A model generated the notes under the pieces. That model was given only the letters and a program-made list of their open reading frames with translations. It had not been told where the DNA came from and did no database searches. The translations under genes were made by a program, and so were the position numbers. From the NCBI GenBank assembly GCA_017962925.1, contig JAGCUK010000029.1:1-36189 (forward strand): DNA of 36,189 nt. Reading direction: 5' to 3'. Below, piece by piece: positions 27,218-35,292 of this stretch (its first letter is position 1; each line of letters starts with the position of its first letter). This stretch comes from Bacteroidales bacterium. GTDB lineage: Bacteria; Bacteroidota; Bacteroidia; Bacteroidales; UBA932.

Positions 27218-27970
27218 TTAGGGAGTGCAAAGGTAGTTTTTTCCAATCTCAATTACAAATTTTTCTGCAAAATATTCGTCTTTTAGCCAGGAATCTATTC
27301 TCCAGGTGCGGATATTCTCGTTTGGAATGTGGAATTTCTTCTGCAGTGCGGCTATTTCGGTATTGATATCACCGCCTTTGAGGTAGAGGATGCTGTTGCG
27401 GAAGCGGCCTTTTACCCATGGGTAGAAGTTCTCCAGGCTGGTGACCGCACGGCTGACCACCCAGTCCCACTCCCCTTTCAAACTCTCCACTCTGGCATTC
27501 ACACACTCCACATTCTTCAGTCCCAGGCCATCTGCCACCGCCTGCGCTACTTTCACTTTTTTCCCTATCGAATCGCATAACGTAAACTTTGCCTCCGGCA
27601 TCACCATGGCCAGCGGAATTCCAGGAAATCCGCCGCCGCATCCGACATCTAAAAAAGTGTCATGGCAGCCAAATGCCTGATTATCAGACACTTCACCGCA
27701 TTCCTCCCCTCCGCTTTCTCGGGGGAGACAAGTGGTTAAATCACTGTCATTCAGCGCGTTACGTGCCATAGCGAGAGAGCTCGTAGAACGGACGGTGCCC
27801 GTTGCAGAGGGATAGTAAAGCTCCAGATACTCCGCAATAGCCAGAGAATGCAGGACATGGTGCGCGAAAATCGCATCCTCATCCTTGCGGGAGATAACAT
27901 TGATCTTCGCATTCCACTCCCGCCACAGCGCAACCGCCTGCGCGAAATCCTGTTCAGAAGGTATCAGCAT
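27218..27970 (-). CDS. rsmG: 16S rRNA (guanine527-N7)-methyltransferase RsmG with in-frame element insertion
   Basis: 250 residues; RsmG is usually about 205-215. It methylates G527 in the 16S rRNA 530 loop. The N-terminal helical region (HHVLHSLAIAEYLELYYP, to about 54) and the SAM site FLDVGCGGGFPGIPLAM (106-122) are typical. Between them, residues about 67-104 are encoded by the 110-bp element copy D, and this stretch has no counterpart in the family as I know it. The frame stays open and the rest is normal, so the protein is probably functional, with a surface loop before the first beta strand. The start ATG at 27970 overlaps the HAD gene by 7 bases; an earlier frame to 28045 is not needed. 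Confidence 0.92.
   Translation of the reverse strand: MLIPSEQDFAQAVALWREWNAKINVISRKDEDAIFAHHVLHSLAIAEYLELYYPSATGTVRSTSSLAMARNALNDSDLTTCLPRESGGEECGEVSDNQAFGCHDTFLDVGCGGGFPGIPLAMVMPEAKFTLCDSIGKKVKVAQAVADGLGLKNVECVNARVESLKGEWDWVVSRAVTSLENFYPWVKGRFRNSILYLKGGDINTEIAALQKKFHIPNENIRTWRIDSWLKDEYFAEKFVIEIGKNYLCTP
27228..27259 (-). promoter_or_regulatory. Promoter of rpmH, inside rsmG
   Basis: Minus strand: TTTG (27259-27256), 20 bases, then TACCTTTG (27235-27228), a full consensus match. It lies in the last codons of rsmG and gives rpmH a leader of about 30 bases. Confidence 0.75.
27661..27770 (-). repeat. 110-bp RAYT-linked palindromic element, copy D (inside rsmG)
   Basis: On the sense strand it starts TATGGCAC and ends CTGCCATG. 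GAAT, ATTTAACCAC, CTCCCC, GGGGAG and CTGATAATCAG all occur at the same spacings as in copies B and C: 10, 7, 4, 12, 16 and 8 bases between successive blocks. The loop and spacer sequences have diverged, while the hairpin arms and palindrome are kept. It encodes about residues 67-104 of RsmG. Confidence 0.82.
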
Positions 27971-28800
27971 AACCCGTGAGCTTCCTCCAAAAGACAACCC
28001 AGCTCCTCGATATCCCGGCAGATCAACGAAGGGGCGTGAGGCCAAGCCTTGGCCACCTCGAGAGTGGTCTCGCCGCTGAGCACCAGCACGCCGAAAGTGC
28101 CGGCATTGTATGCCATCTCCACATCAGTATAGATGCGGTCCCCCACCATCGCAATCTGCGAAGGCTTCAGGCCGTAACGTCCTTCAATTCCCGCCAGCAT
28201 GGCTGGATCGGGCTTGCCTATGGTCACATCAGGCTTACGCCCGGTAGCATATTCTATGCACTTGCACAGCGATCCGCAGTCCACCAGGATAGTGGGCTGG
28301 TCGGTCGGGCAGACCTTGTCGGGATTTGTGGCAAGATAAGGCAGCCCCTGCGACACCCACCATGCGGCACGGCACAGGCGCGGATAGACCAGGGTGGTGT
28401 CGAATGCCACCACAACCGCATCCGGCACATCCGCCGCCGAATCCGAAGTGCTCTCGAAACCGGCCTCTTCGAACTGGCTAATCATAGAAGGAGTGCCCAG
28501 CAGGAACAGCCTCTTCACATCCGGCAAGTGAGTCTTGATATAGTCTATCGTTGCAGGCACAGTGCTGTACATCTGCTCCCTCTCGGCCTTGATCCCCATC
28601 CGCGCCAGCTTGGCAAGATAGTCGTCCAGCGACTTGGTGGGGTTATTGGTCAGGAAAGAATATGTTATCCCCATCCGCGTCAACTTCGCCAGAAAGTCCA
28701 GTGTGAAGGGGAAGATGTTGTTCTCCATATAGATGGTTCCATCCATATCGAGGGCTATATGGCGCAGGGCCAGCAATTTGTCGCGAAGGTCCTTATTCAT
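27964..28800 (-). CDS. HAD-IIA phosphatase (NagD-like)
   Basis: 278 residues. The nucleophile motif is DMDGTIY, with TNNPTKS as motif II, GKPDP as the motif III region and GDRIYTDVEMA as motif IV, the usual NagD/4-nitrophenylphosphatase order. Members dephosphorylate small phosphorylated metabolites (UMP, sugar phosphates, phosphoglycolate). The ATG at 28800 overlaps the transporter gene end by 8 bases; a TTG at 28806 is the only upstream alternative. The neighbouring glycerol phosphate-type transporter suggests a phosphorylated C3 substrate, but this is only context. Confidence 0.88.
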   Translation of the reverse strand: MNKDLRDKLLALRHIALDMDGTIYMENNIFPFTLDFLAKLTRMGITYSFLTNNPTKSLDDYLAKLARMGIKAEREQMYSTVPATIDYIKTHLPDVKRLFLLGTPSMISQFEEAGFESTSDSAADVPDAVVVAFDTTLVYPRLCRAAWWVSQGLPYLATNPDKVCPTDQPTILVDCGSLCKCIEYATGRKPDVTIGKPDPAMLAGIEGRYGLKPSQIAMVGDRIYTDVEMAYNAGTFGVLVLSGETTLEVAKAWPHAPSLICRDIEELGCLLEEAHGLC

Positions 28801-30271
28801 TTGCAACGTAGTTTTCGGTGAACTTGCGGGAGCGCTCGTATCCGTCGCGGGGGGCCTTCCACATCACAAAGAAGATGATAGCGCCCACTACGCCTACGCA
28901 GAGGAAGGTGATGAACACCGCCCGCCAGCCGAAGTGGTCTGCAATCAGACCCACGCCGAGGGCGGAGAGGGCGGAGCCAACATAACCCAGGATTCCGGTG
29001 AGGCCGTTCGCGGTAGCGGATGCCTCCTTGGTGGCCTGGTTGGCCGCGCCTATGCCGATCAGGGCCTGAGGGCCGTAGATGCAGAATCCGGCAAGAGCCA
29101 GCACGATGGTGGAAAGGATCACCGGCATATCCACAAGGGCAAAGAGCCCGAGGAAAACCACCGAACCTATCATCGAGAACAGGCACATGCGATGCGCGCG
29201 TCCCTTGAAGATCTTATCGGTCGCCCAGCCTGCGAAGAGGGTGCCGAACACTGCGGTGAGCTCGAACGCGGCCACTGACCAGGCAGCGCCGTTCAGGTTC
29301 ATTCCACGGTCCTCGGTGAGGAACTTGGGGCCCCAGTCCAGCACGCCCATGCGCAGCACATAGACGAAGATGTTGGCCAGTGCGTAGAGCACGACCCACT
29401 TGTTGAAGAACACCATATGCTTGAGGAAAGCGCCGTGTGCGCCCTTCTTGCCCTCGGTTGCTTCTTTGCCGGTGTGCGTTTCGGCAATCTCCGGAAGGCC
29501 CACGCTCTGAGGAGTGTCCCTCAGGGTAGTGAAGCAGATGATTGCCCCGCCGATGGCGACTATCGCAGGGATGATGAAGCACCAGCGCCAGGCCCCGTAA
29601 TGCGAGGCGTAGGCCATGATGCGGGAGGTCTGCTCAGCTGCGGGGAGGCTTTCCCAACCCTTGATGCTGGCAGCGAGGTTGCCCGCTATCCTGGTGACTA
29701 TGCTGCTGTCGCCGGACATATCCGCACCCATATTGGTCATCAGCAGACCGCAGACAACCACTGCGCAGAAGGCGCCCACGGAGTGGGATGTATTCCAGAT
29801 GCTCATCTTGGTGGCCAGTTCACCGGGCGCGATCCACTGCGGAAGCATCCTGGCGCAAGGAGGGAATCCCATCCCCTGGAAATACTGGTTGAGCACGATG
29901 GTCACTCCCATCACCAGAATCAGCATTTTCACGAACTGAGGGCCTTCGTGCACCCCGGTGATCCAGTAGCTCAGGTCCACTCCGAAGCCGAAGCAAATAT
30001 TCGCAGCAGCACACAGGATGAGGCCAATTCCCATGAAGGTCTTGGGGCTCACACGCTCCACCACGAACCCGTTCAGGAAGCGGCTCAAGCCATAAATCAG
30101 CGAGCCAATCGCTATCACGATACCGAAGCTGGTATTCGAAATGCCGTACTCGGCGGTGAGGCCGGGCATGGCGATGGAGAAGTTTTTCCTTACAAAATAA
30201 TAAATGGCATAGACCACCATAGAACCTATTATGGTGCGCCACTGCCAATACTTGAAAGATTTGTTGGTCAT
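28793..30271 (-). CDS. OPA-family phosphate antiporter (GlpT-like)
   Basis: 492 residues with about 12 membrane segments. The start YYFVRKNFSIAMPGL and the FNGFVVERVSPK/MSIWNTSHSVGAF motifs match the organophosphate:phosphate antiporters, closest to glycerol-3-phosphate transporter GlpT. It would import an organophosphate in exchange for inorganic phosphate across the inner membrane. A GlpQ-like phosphodiesterase is not adjacent. It overlaps the sigma factor gene (ATGA) and the HAD gene. Confidence 0.88.
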   Translation of the reverse strand: MTNKSFKYWQWRTIIGSMVVYAIYYFVRKNFSIAMPGLTAEYGISNTSFGIVIAIGSLIYGLSRFLNGFVVERVSPKTFMGIGLILCAAANICFGFGVDLSYWITGVHEGPQFVKMLILVMGVTIVLNQYFQGMGFPPCARMLPQWIAPGELATKMSIWNTSHSVGAFCAVVVCGLLMTNMGADMSGDSSIVTRIAGNLAASIKGWESLPAAEQTSRIMAYASHYGAWRWCFIIPAIVAIGGAIICFTTLRDTPQSVGLPEIAETHTGKEATEGKKGAHGAFLKHMVFFNKWVVLYALANIFVYVLRMGVLDWGPKFLTEDRGMNLNGAAWSVAAFELTAVFGTLFAGWATDKIFKGRAHRMCLFSMIGSVVFLGLFALVDMPVILSTIVLALAGFCIYGPQALIGIGAANQATKEASATANGLTGILGYVGSALSALGVGLIADHFGWRAVFITFLCVGVVGAIIFFVMWKAPRDGYERSRKFTENYVANE

Positions 30272-30861
30272 ATACTTTCTTCGGTTTTAATCTTGTCTAT
30301 CTGCGCTTTCGCGCGGCGGATACGGGTGCGGACGGTGTTGAGCGGCAGGCCGGTCTCCTCCGCAATCTCCCCATACTGCAGGCCATCCACCAGCCGCATC
30401 TTCGCTATCCTCCGGTAGAGTTCGGGCAGGCCCTCGATATACTTCTCCGTCTGGATCTGATCCTCGTCCCGGATGATGGATTCGAGCGGAGTATCATCCC
30501 CACTGCCTATACTGCTCACGGCAGTAACGGCGGAATGGTCCTGATCGATGGACACATAGCGCTTGTGCGAGCGGTTCTCCTGCTCCACTATATCCAGGGC
30601 CGTGTTATGGGCGATGTTGGTGAGCCAGGTAGAAAACTGGCTCTTGGTAGGGTCGTAGCTGCGAATCTGGCGGAAAGCCTTCTCAAAGCTCCGCGAGCAG
30701 ATGTCATCCACGTAGAAGTCATCCAGATTCTTCATCCGGCTCTTGATGTAGGACCGGAGGGAATCTATGTGCGTATCCCAGAGTTCGGTGAACGCGGCCC
30801 CGTCGCCTATGATGGCCAGGCGGAGCAGTTCGTCAATGGGCCTCGAGCCAGGTCTTGCCAT
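30268..30861 (-). CDS. RNA polymerase sigma factor, ECF type
   Basis: 197 residues with sigma-70 region 2 (DDICSRSFEKAFRQIRSYDPTKSQFSTWLTNIAHNTALDIV, about 50-92) and region 4 (YRRIAKMRLVDGLQYGEIAEETGLPLNTVRTRIRRAKAQI, about 149-188). It lacks region 3, as in the ECF group. No anti-sigma gene adjoins it, unlike SusCD-type ECF units. Its ATG lies 29 bases inside the polA end, and its stop overlaps the transporter start, so it sits in one transcript with polA. Target promoters are unknown. Confidence 0.88.
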   Translation of the reverse strand: MARPGSRPIDELLRLAIIGDGAAFTELWDTHIDSLRSYIKSRMKNLDDFYVDDICSRSFEKAFRQIRSYDPTKSQFSTWLTNIAHNTALDIVEQENRSHKRYVSIDQDHSAVTAVSSIGSGDDTPLESIIRDEDQIQTEKYIEGLPELYRRIAKMRLVDGLQYGEIAEETGLPLNTVRTRIRRAKAQIDKIKTEESI

Positions 30862-33547
30862 AATTGCATTCTACTGTCAGCGGAACCGAAAGTTCCATTA
30901 CACCTTGCATCTCCTCTACCAGCAGTGCCTTCACCGCATCTATCTCATTCTCAGGCACTTCCAGCAGGAGTTCGTCGTGAATCTGCAACACCATCACGGC
31001 CTTCAGGCCCTCCTTGCGCAGGCGGGCGGCCACGCGTATCATCGCCAGTTTGATGATATCCGCCGCCGTGCCCTGGATGGGGGCGTTGACGGCGTTGCGC
31101 TCGGCGATGGCGCGGATGTTTGCATTGTGCGAGTTGATGTCGGATATGTAGCGTCTGCGCCCGAACATCGTCTCGGTATAGAGGGTTTCGCGGGCCTTCG
31201 CCAGGGTGCCGTCGATGAATGAACGGATGCTAGGGAAGGATTCGAAGTAGTCGTCTATCAGCTTCTTGGCCACCGTACGGGGGCATTTCAGGCGCTGTGC
31301 CAGCCCGAAAGAGGAGATGCCGTACATAATGCCGAAGTTGGCGGTCTTGGCCATACGGCGGTCATCCGCGGTCACGTCCGCGACCGGCTTGCGGAAGATC
31401 TTGGCGGCCGTGGCGGCATGCACGTCCTGCCCTTCGCGGAAGGCCTGGCGCATGTGTTCATCGCCACAGAGATGTGCCATCACACGCAGCTCTATCTGGG
31501 AGTAGTCCGCCGACATCATCACCTTTCCGGGTTCTCCCGGCACGAAGGCCTTGCGGATTTCGCGGCCCTGTTCGGTGCGGATGGGGATGTTCTGCAGGTT
31601 AGGGTTGCTGCTGGAGAGCCGCCCCGTGGCTGTAAGTGCCTGATTGAAAGTGGTATGCACGCGCCCGTCCACCGGTGAGATGTACTGCGCGAAGGGTTCT
31701 ATGTAGGTGGATAGCAGCTTGCGCAGGCCGCGGTAATCCAGCAATGCGTCTATGATAGGGTGCCTGTCTGCCAGTGCGGAGAGCGTCTCTTCATCCGTAG
31801 GCCAGGTGCCCTTGGAGGGCTTTTTGGCCTTGGGATCTAGATTCAGCTTTTCGAAGATGACTTCTCCCATCTGCTTGGGGGAACTGACGTTCAGGGCAGG
31901 ATTCTCCGCATAGCCGCGGATTTCCTCTTCCCGGGCCAGCATCTGCTTGCGCAGAGATTCTGCAAAGTCTTTGAGGGATGAGAGATCTACCTTTACGCCA
32001 ACGAGCTCCATTTGGGAGAGGACGCTGATGAGGGGCTCTTCGATTTCGTCGTAGAGTTTCTGCATGCCGGAGGCGGCCAGTTCGCCGTAGAGCGTGCCGG
32101 ACAGGCTGCGTATGGCTTCCGCTTCTTTCGTATGGTCGGCTTCGCCCGGGGCGCCGCCGTCGTCGCCGAAAAGAGAACCGAGGTCGGCTGCAGGGGCTTC
32201 GTCGAGGCTGATGCCGAGGTAGGTTTGGGCGAGGGATGTGAGGCGGTGGTCGCTTTCGGGGTTCAGCAGATAGTGCATGAGCTCGATGTCCAACAGCTTG
32301 CCTTTCAGCGAGATGCCGCGTTTTGCCAATTCATTCATCTGAGCCTTGATGCCATATCCTGCCTTGCTCTTGCCGGCATCTTCCAGGTCCTTTTTGAACT
32401 CCTCCAGCCTCCCGCTCCTGGTCCCGTCCTCATCCGCCAGCCATAGGGTTTCACCGTCAAGGTATATAGCTATATCAGAGGGCTTTGTATCTGTAGGTTG
32501 CGGAAGGTCTTCCCCCTGAGGGAGTTCGTCCTGCGGACTCCCTATCTGTGGGGGCGCTGCCCCCAAATCCCCCGCGGCTCCCGGGCTACCGACATCGCTG
32601 CTTCGCAGCTCCGTCCCGCCCTCCGCCGTGCGCTCTGAGGAGCGCAGAGAGCCCGCCCCTGTCATTCCGAGCGAATCGAAGGAATCTGGAATATTCAAAT
32701 ATTTCTTCAGGGAGTTAAAGCCATAGAGATTGAACAACTCCATGGCTTCCGGGCGGGCAGCCTCGAGAAGCATATCATCCGCCGAAACGGGAATGTCGAT
32801 ATCCGTCTTGATGGTCACCAGCACCTTGCTGAGGGCGATGTGATCCTCCGCAGCGCGGAAAAGCTCCTGCTGGCGCGGAGTCAGCTCGTCGAGGTGAGAA
32901 TAGATCTTCTCGAGGGTATCGTATTTCTGCAAAAGCTTGCTGGCACCGACTTCGCCCACGCCCTTCACACCGGGCACATTGTCGGAAGCATCGCCGCAGA
33001 TGGCGAGCATGTCGATTATCTGATCCGGACGCTCGATACCATACTTCTCCTGAAGACGCGGGATGTCGTAAAGTTCATCATCTCCTCCCTTCTTGCCGGG
33101 CTTGACCTGGAAGATATGGGGTTCCAGCAGTTGGCCGTAATCCTTGTCGGGGGTGACCATGTAGACGTCGAAACCCTCTCGGGCACTGCGCTTAGCCATC
33201 GATCCCAGCACATCATCCGCCTCAAAACCGGGAATCATCAGCACCGGAATATTCAGGGCCTTGACTATCTGGGTGAGCGGCTCGAGGGCATCGATCACCA
33301 GCTGGGGAGTCTCCCCACGGTTGGCCTTGTATTCGGGATAGAGCTGGTTGCGGAAGGTGCCTCCGGGCGGATCGAACCCCACTGCAATAGGCGTGGGCTG
33401 CTCGCGCCGTATCAGCTCCAGCAGATACTTCGTGAAGCCGAAAAGGATGGACGTATCCACCCCCTTGGCATTTATCATCGGCCTGCCCAGGAAGGCATAG
33501 TACATCTTGAAGATGAGGGCATGGCCGTCAATCAGAAAAAGTTTCAT
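30833..33547 (-). CDS. polA: DNA polymerase I with degenerate 3'-5' exonuclease domain
   Basis: 904 residues. The N-terminal 5' nuclease domain (about 1-287; FEADDVLGSMA, CGDASDNVPGVKGVG) is intact. A repeat-rich linker (about 288-353) follows. The exonuclease domain (about 358-500) lacks the DxE motif (IAIYLDGETLW in its place) and the following NxxxD motif is YGIKAQMN, so proofreading is probably lost, as in Taq Pol I. The polymerase domain has motif A (SADYSQIELR), motif B (AKTANFGIMYG) and motif C (QIHDELLLEV). It fills gaps and removes RNA primers. The ATG at 33547 is preferred to the TTG at 33553. Confidence 0.95.
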   Translation of the reverse strand: MKLFLIDGHALIFKMYYAFLGRPMINAKGVDTSILFGFTKYLLELIRREQPTPIAVGFDPPGGTFRNQLYPEYKANRGETPQLVIDALEPLTQIVKALNIPVLMIPGFEADDVLGSMAKRSAREGFDVYMVTPDKDYGQLLEPHIFQVKPGKKGGDDELYDIPRLQEKYGIERPDQIIDMLAICGDASDNVPGVKGVGEVGASKLLQKYDTLEKIYSHLDELTPRQQELFRAAEDHIALSKVLVTIKTDIDIPVSADDMLLEAARPEAMELFNLYGFNSLKKYLNIPDSFDSLGMTGAGSLRSSERTAEGGTELRSSDVGSPGAAGDLGAAPPQIGSPQDELPQGEDLPQPTDTKPSDIAIYLDGETLWLADEDGTRSGRLEEFKKDLEDAGKSKAGYGIKAQMNELAKRGISLKGKLLDIELMHYLLNPESDHRLTSLAQTYLGISLDEAPAADLGSLFGDDGGAPGEADHTKEAEAIRSLSGTLYGELAASGMQKLYDEIEEPLISVLSQMELVGVKVDLSSLKDFAESLRKQMLAREEEIRGYAENPALNVSSPKQMGEVIFEKLNLDPKAKKPSKGTWPTDEETLSALADRHPIIDALLDYRGLRKLLSTYIEPFAQYISPVDGRVHTTFNQALTATGRLSSSNPNLQNIPIRTEQGREIRKAFVPGEPGKVMMSADYSQIELRVMAHLCGDEHMRQAFREGQDVHAATAAKIFRKPVADVTADDRRMAKTANFGIMYGISSFGLAQRLKCPRTVAKKLIDDYFESFPSIRSFIDGTLAKARETLYTETMFGRRRYISDINSHNANIRAIAERNAVNAPIQGTAADIIKLAMIRVAARLRKEGLKAVMVLQIHDELLLEVPENEIDAVKALLVEEMQGVMELSVPLTVECNYGKTWLEAH
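32490..32690. repeat. In-frame palindromic repeats in the polA linker
   Basis: Several inverted repeats occur in about 200 bases: GGGGGC/GCCCCC (32550-32564), GGGAGT/ACTCCC, TGCGCTC/GAGCGCA, GCTGC/GCAGC, and near the right edge TGTCATTCCGAGCGAATCGA, similar to a widespread bacterial intergenic repeat. They encode a Gly/Ser/Ala/Pro-rich linker. Confidence 0.6.
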
Positions 33548-33600
33548 AAGCAACTACAAATTTGAAACTTTTTTCGGAAGTTTCAAAGAGTAGATTGCAC

Positions 33601-35253
33601 TTATTTTTGCTTCTTCCACTCCTGGGGAGTCATGCCGGTGAGGGCTTTGAAGTTGCGGAAGAAGGTGGTGCGGGAGGAGAATCCGGATTCTTCGGCAACT
33701 TCGTCGAGAATCATGTCGGGATGCTCGCGAAGAAGTTTCTGGGCATACTGCACGCGGTAGCGGGTAATCATCGAAGTGAAGCTTTCACCGGACATGTTGT
33801 TCAGCAGGACGCTCACGTATGTCTTATTAGTGGCAAGTTCGGAAGCGACGTCGGTGATGCGCAGGTTCTTGCGGCGGTAGAGTTCTTTCTCTTCGATAAG
33901 GGCGGACATCTCTTCCATGAGATTGCGGGTGAGGCGCCCCTCTTCGGCCGACGCATCAGGCTCTCCGGCACGCCTGCTGCGAAGAACCACGATCAACGCG
34001 ATGCAGGTTAGGCCCAAGATAATCGCCAAAATGGCCCACAAGGGCATTCCGGACCTGGACGGCATCTCCGTATGCAGGATATATGCTGAAGAATAAGCCT
34101 TGAAATTATCTACCAGAACGGGGAACGTTCCCTCTTTCCAACCCCTGCCGCCTGCAAGGATGAATCTACCTCCGGGCATGAGCCTTGCACAACCGGAAGG
34201 AGCCCCGCCTGGATTATCTGCATAATAGTAAGAAACCGACGCACTGCCTCCATCGAAGGTGGCATCGTAGGCGATGCGAGCAAGGCAAAGACATCCTTTC
34301 ACAGAATCGAGTCCCTGCACCCAGGCGATACGGGATGGACGGTCGACCTGAAGCAGCGTCCAGGTCACAGGGCCTCCTTCCGGGCCCTTTCCCGTAAGAA
34401 GTGTTTCCATCTCGAGGAGGGAGAACTTCCCGGAAGCTACCTTGACCACAACTTGTTCATCCGTAGAACGGTTCTGCGCAGGAATGAGATAGGTGTAATC
34501 AGCAATCTGCATATCCCCCGGGAAGACGTCGTAGTTGGCACAAACGGCATAATCCTCAAGCAAGGGAACCTGTTCCGGGGCGCCGCCCAAATGATCCACA
34601 AGGCAACCGGTGTCGTCTCCGCGCGGATTCCATGGTCCGAATACGATAATGTCGTCTGCGGATGAGGGAAGGATGTAAGGTTCCGCCCAGCCGGGCGAAA
34701 GAGGCCCTCCGGGCACAAAGCCAGCTTCTGCTGTCCATGTTTCATAACTATCTTCCGCACGCCAGTTGCCGGCGATGACCACGCGGCCATCCGGCAGAGA
34801 AAGAGCCGAGGACATGGCTCGCTTTACCGACATTATGCCGACCGGGGAAAAGCTGTGGGAAAGCGGATCGTAGATCTCCGCGCCCCAACTCTGACCAATG
34901 CCGAAATCCGATTCGCTACCGCCTCCAAGGAGTACTCTACCGTCCGCAAGGGGTGTTGCAAAACCGTTGATGTGGGCGTAGAGCATAGGAACCGTGTGCC
35001 AGGCGCCACCGGAGTAGTATTCGGCTGTTTCCAGAGGCTTGAACCCGTTGGTCTGGCCACCCAGAAGCACTATTTCGTTGCCAGCAATAATGGTCCTGTG
35101 GCTACCACGTGGCGTAGGAAGGTCCGGCAGACGCTCCACCGTCATTTGCTGCCACTCCGTACCGTCCGGAGCGGTAATGACATGCCCTCCGGGCTGCGCC
35201 GGAGAGCATGCTATGATGAATACAAATAATAATATGTGGAATACTCTATTCAC
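33601..35253 (-). CDS. Membrane-anchored kelch-AraC one-component regulator
   Basis: 550 residues. A lipobox (FIIAC, Cys16) is followed by kelch-type beta-propeller repeats (about 35-395; IIAGNEIVLLGGQ, PLADGRVLLGGGSE, SLPDGRVVIAGN, MPGGRFILAGGRG), one membrane segment (about 404-424; PLWAILAIILGLTCIALIVVL), and a cytoplasmic AraC DNA-binding domain (about 460-550; ITDVASELATNKTYVSVLL, EVAEESGFSSRTTFFRNFK). This resembles Bacteroidota sensors in which a periplasmic propeller controls an AraC domain, but with kelch blades and no kinase. The start is GTG, 4 bases after a -7 element. Ligand unknown; the upstream surface-protein gene is a possible target. Confidence 0.85.
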   Translation of the reverse strand: MNRVFHILLFVFIIACSPAQPGGHVITAPDGTEWQQMTVERLPDLPTPRGSHRTIIAGNEIVLLGGQTNGFKPLETAEYYSGGAWHTVPMLYAHINGFATPLADGRVLLGGGSESDFGIGQSWGAEIYDPLSHSFSPVGIMSVKRAMSSALSLPDGRVVIAGNWRAEDSYETWTAEAGFVPGGPLSPGWAEPYILPSSADDIIVFGPWNPRGDDTGCLVDHLGGAPEQVPLLEDYAVCANYDVFPGDMQIADYTYLIPAQNRSTDEQVVVKVASGKFSLLEMETLLTGKGPEGGPVTWTLLQVDRPSRIAWVQGLDSVKGCLCLARIAYDATFDGGSASVSYYYADNPGGAPSGCARLMPGGRFILAGGRGWKEGTFPVLVDNFKAYSSAYILHTEMPSRSGMPLWAILAIILGLTCIALIVVLRSRRAGEPDASAEEGRLTRNLMEEMSALIEEKELYRRKNLRITDVASELATNKTYVSVLLNNMSGESFTSMITRYRVQYAQKLLREHPDMILDEVAEESGFSSRTTFFRNFKALTGMTPQEWKKQK

Positions 35254-35257
35254 TCTG

Positions 35258-35265
35258 CAAAGATA
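35258..35265 (-). promoter_or_regulatory. -7 promoter element for the kelch-AraC gene
   Basis: The minus strand reads TATCTTTG, ending 4 bases before the GTG start, so the transcript would be leaderless. A TTG lies 17 bases upstream, shorter than the usual spacing. Confidence 0.5.
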
Positions 35266-35292
35266 GTTTTTTTAGTGACTTCCAATCTCTTC

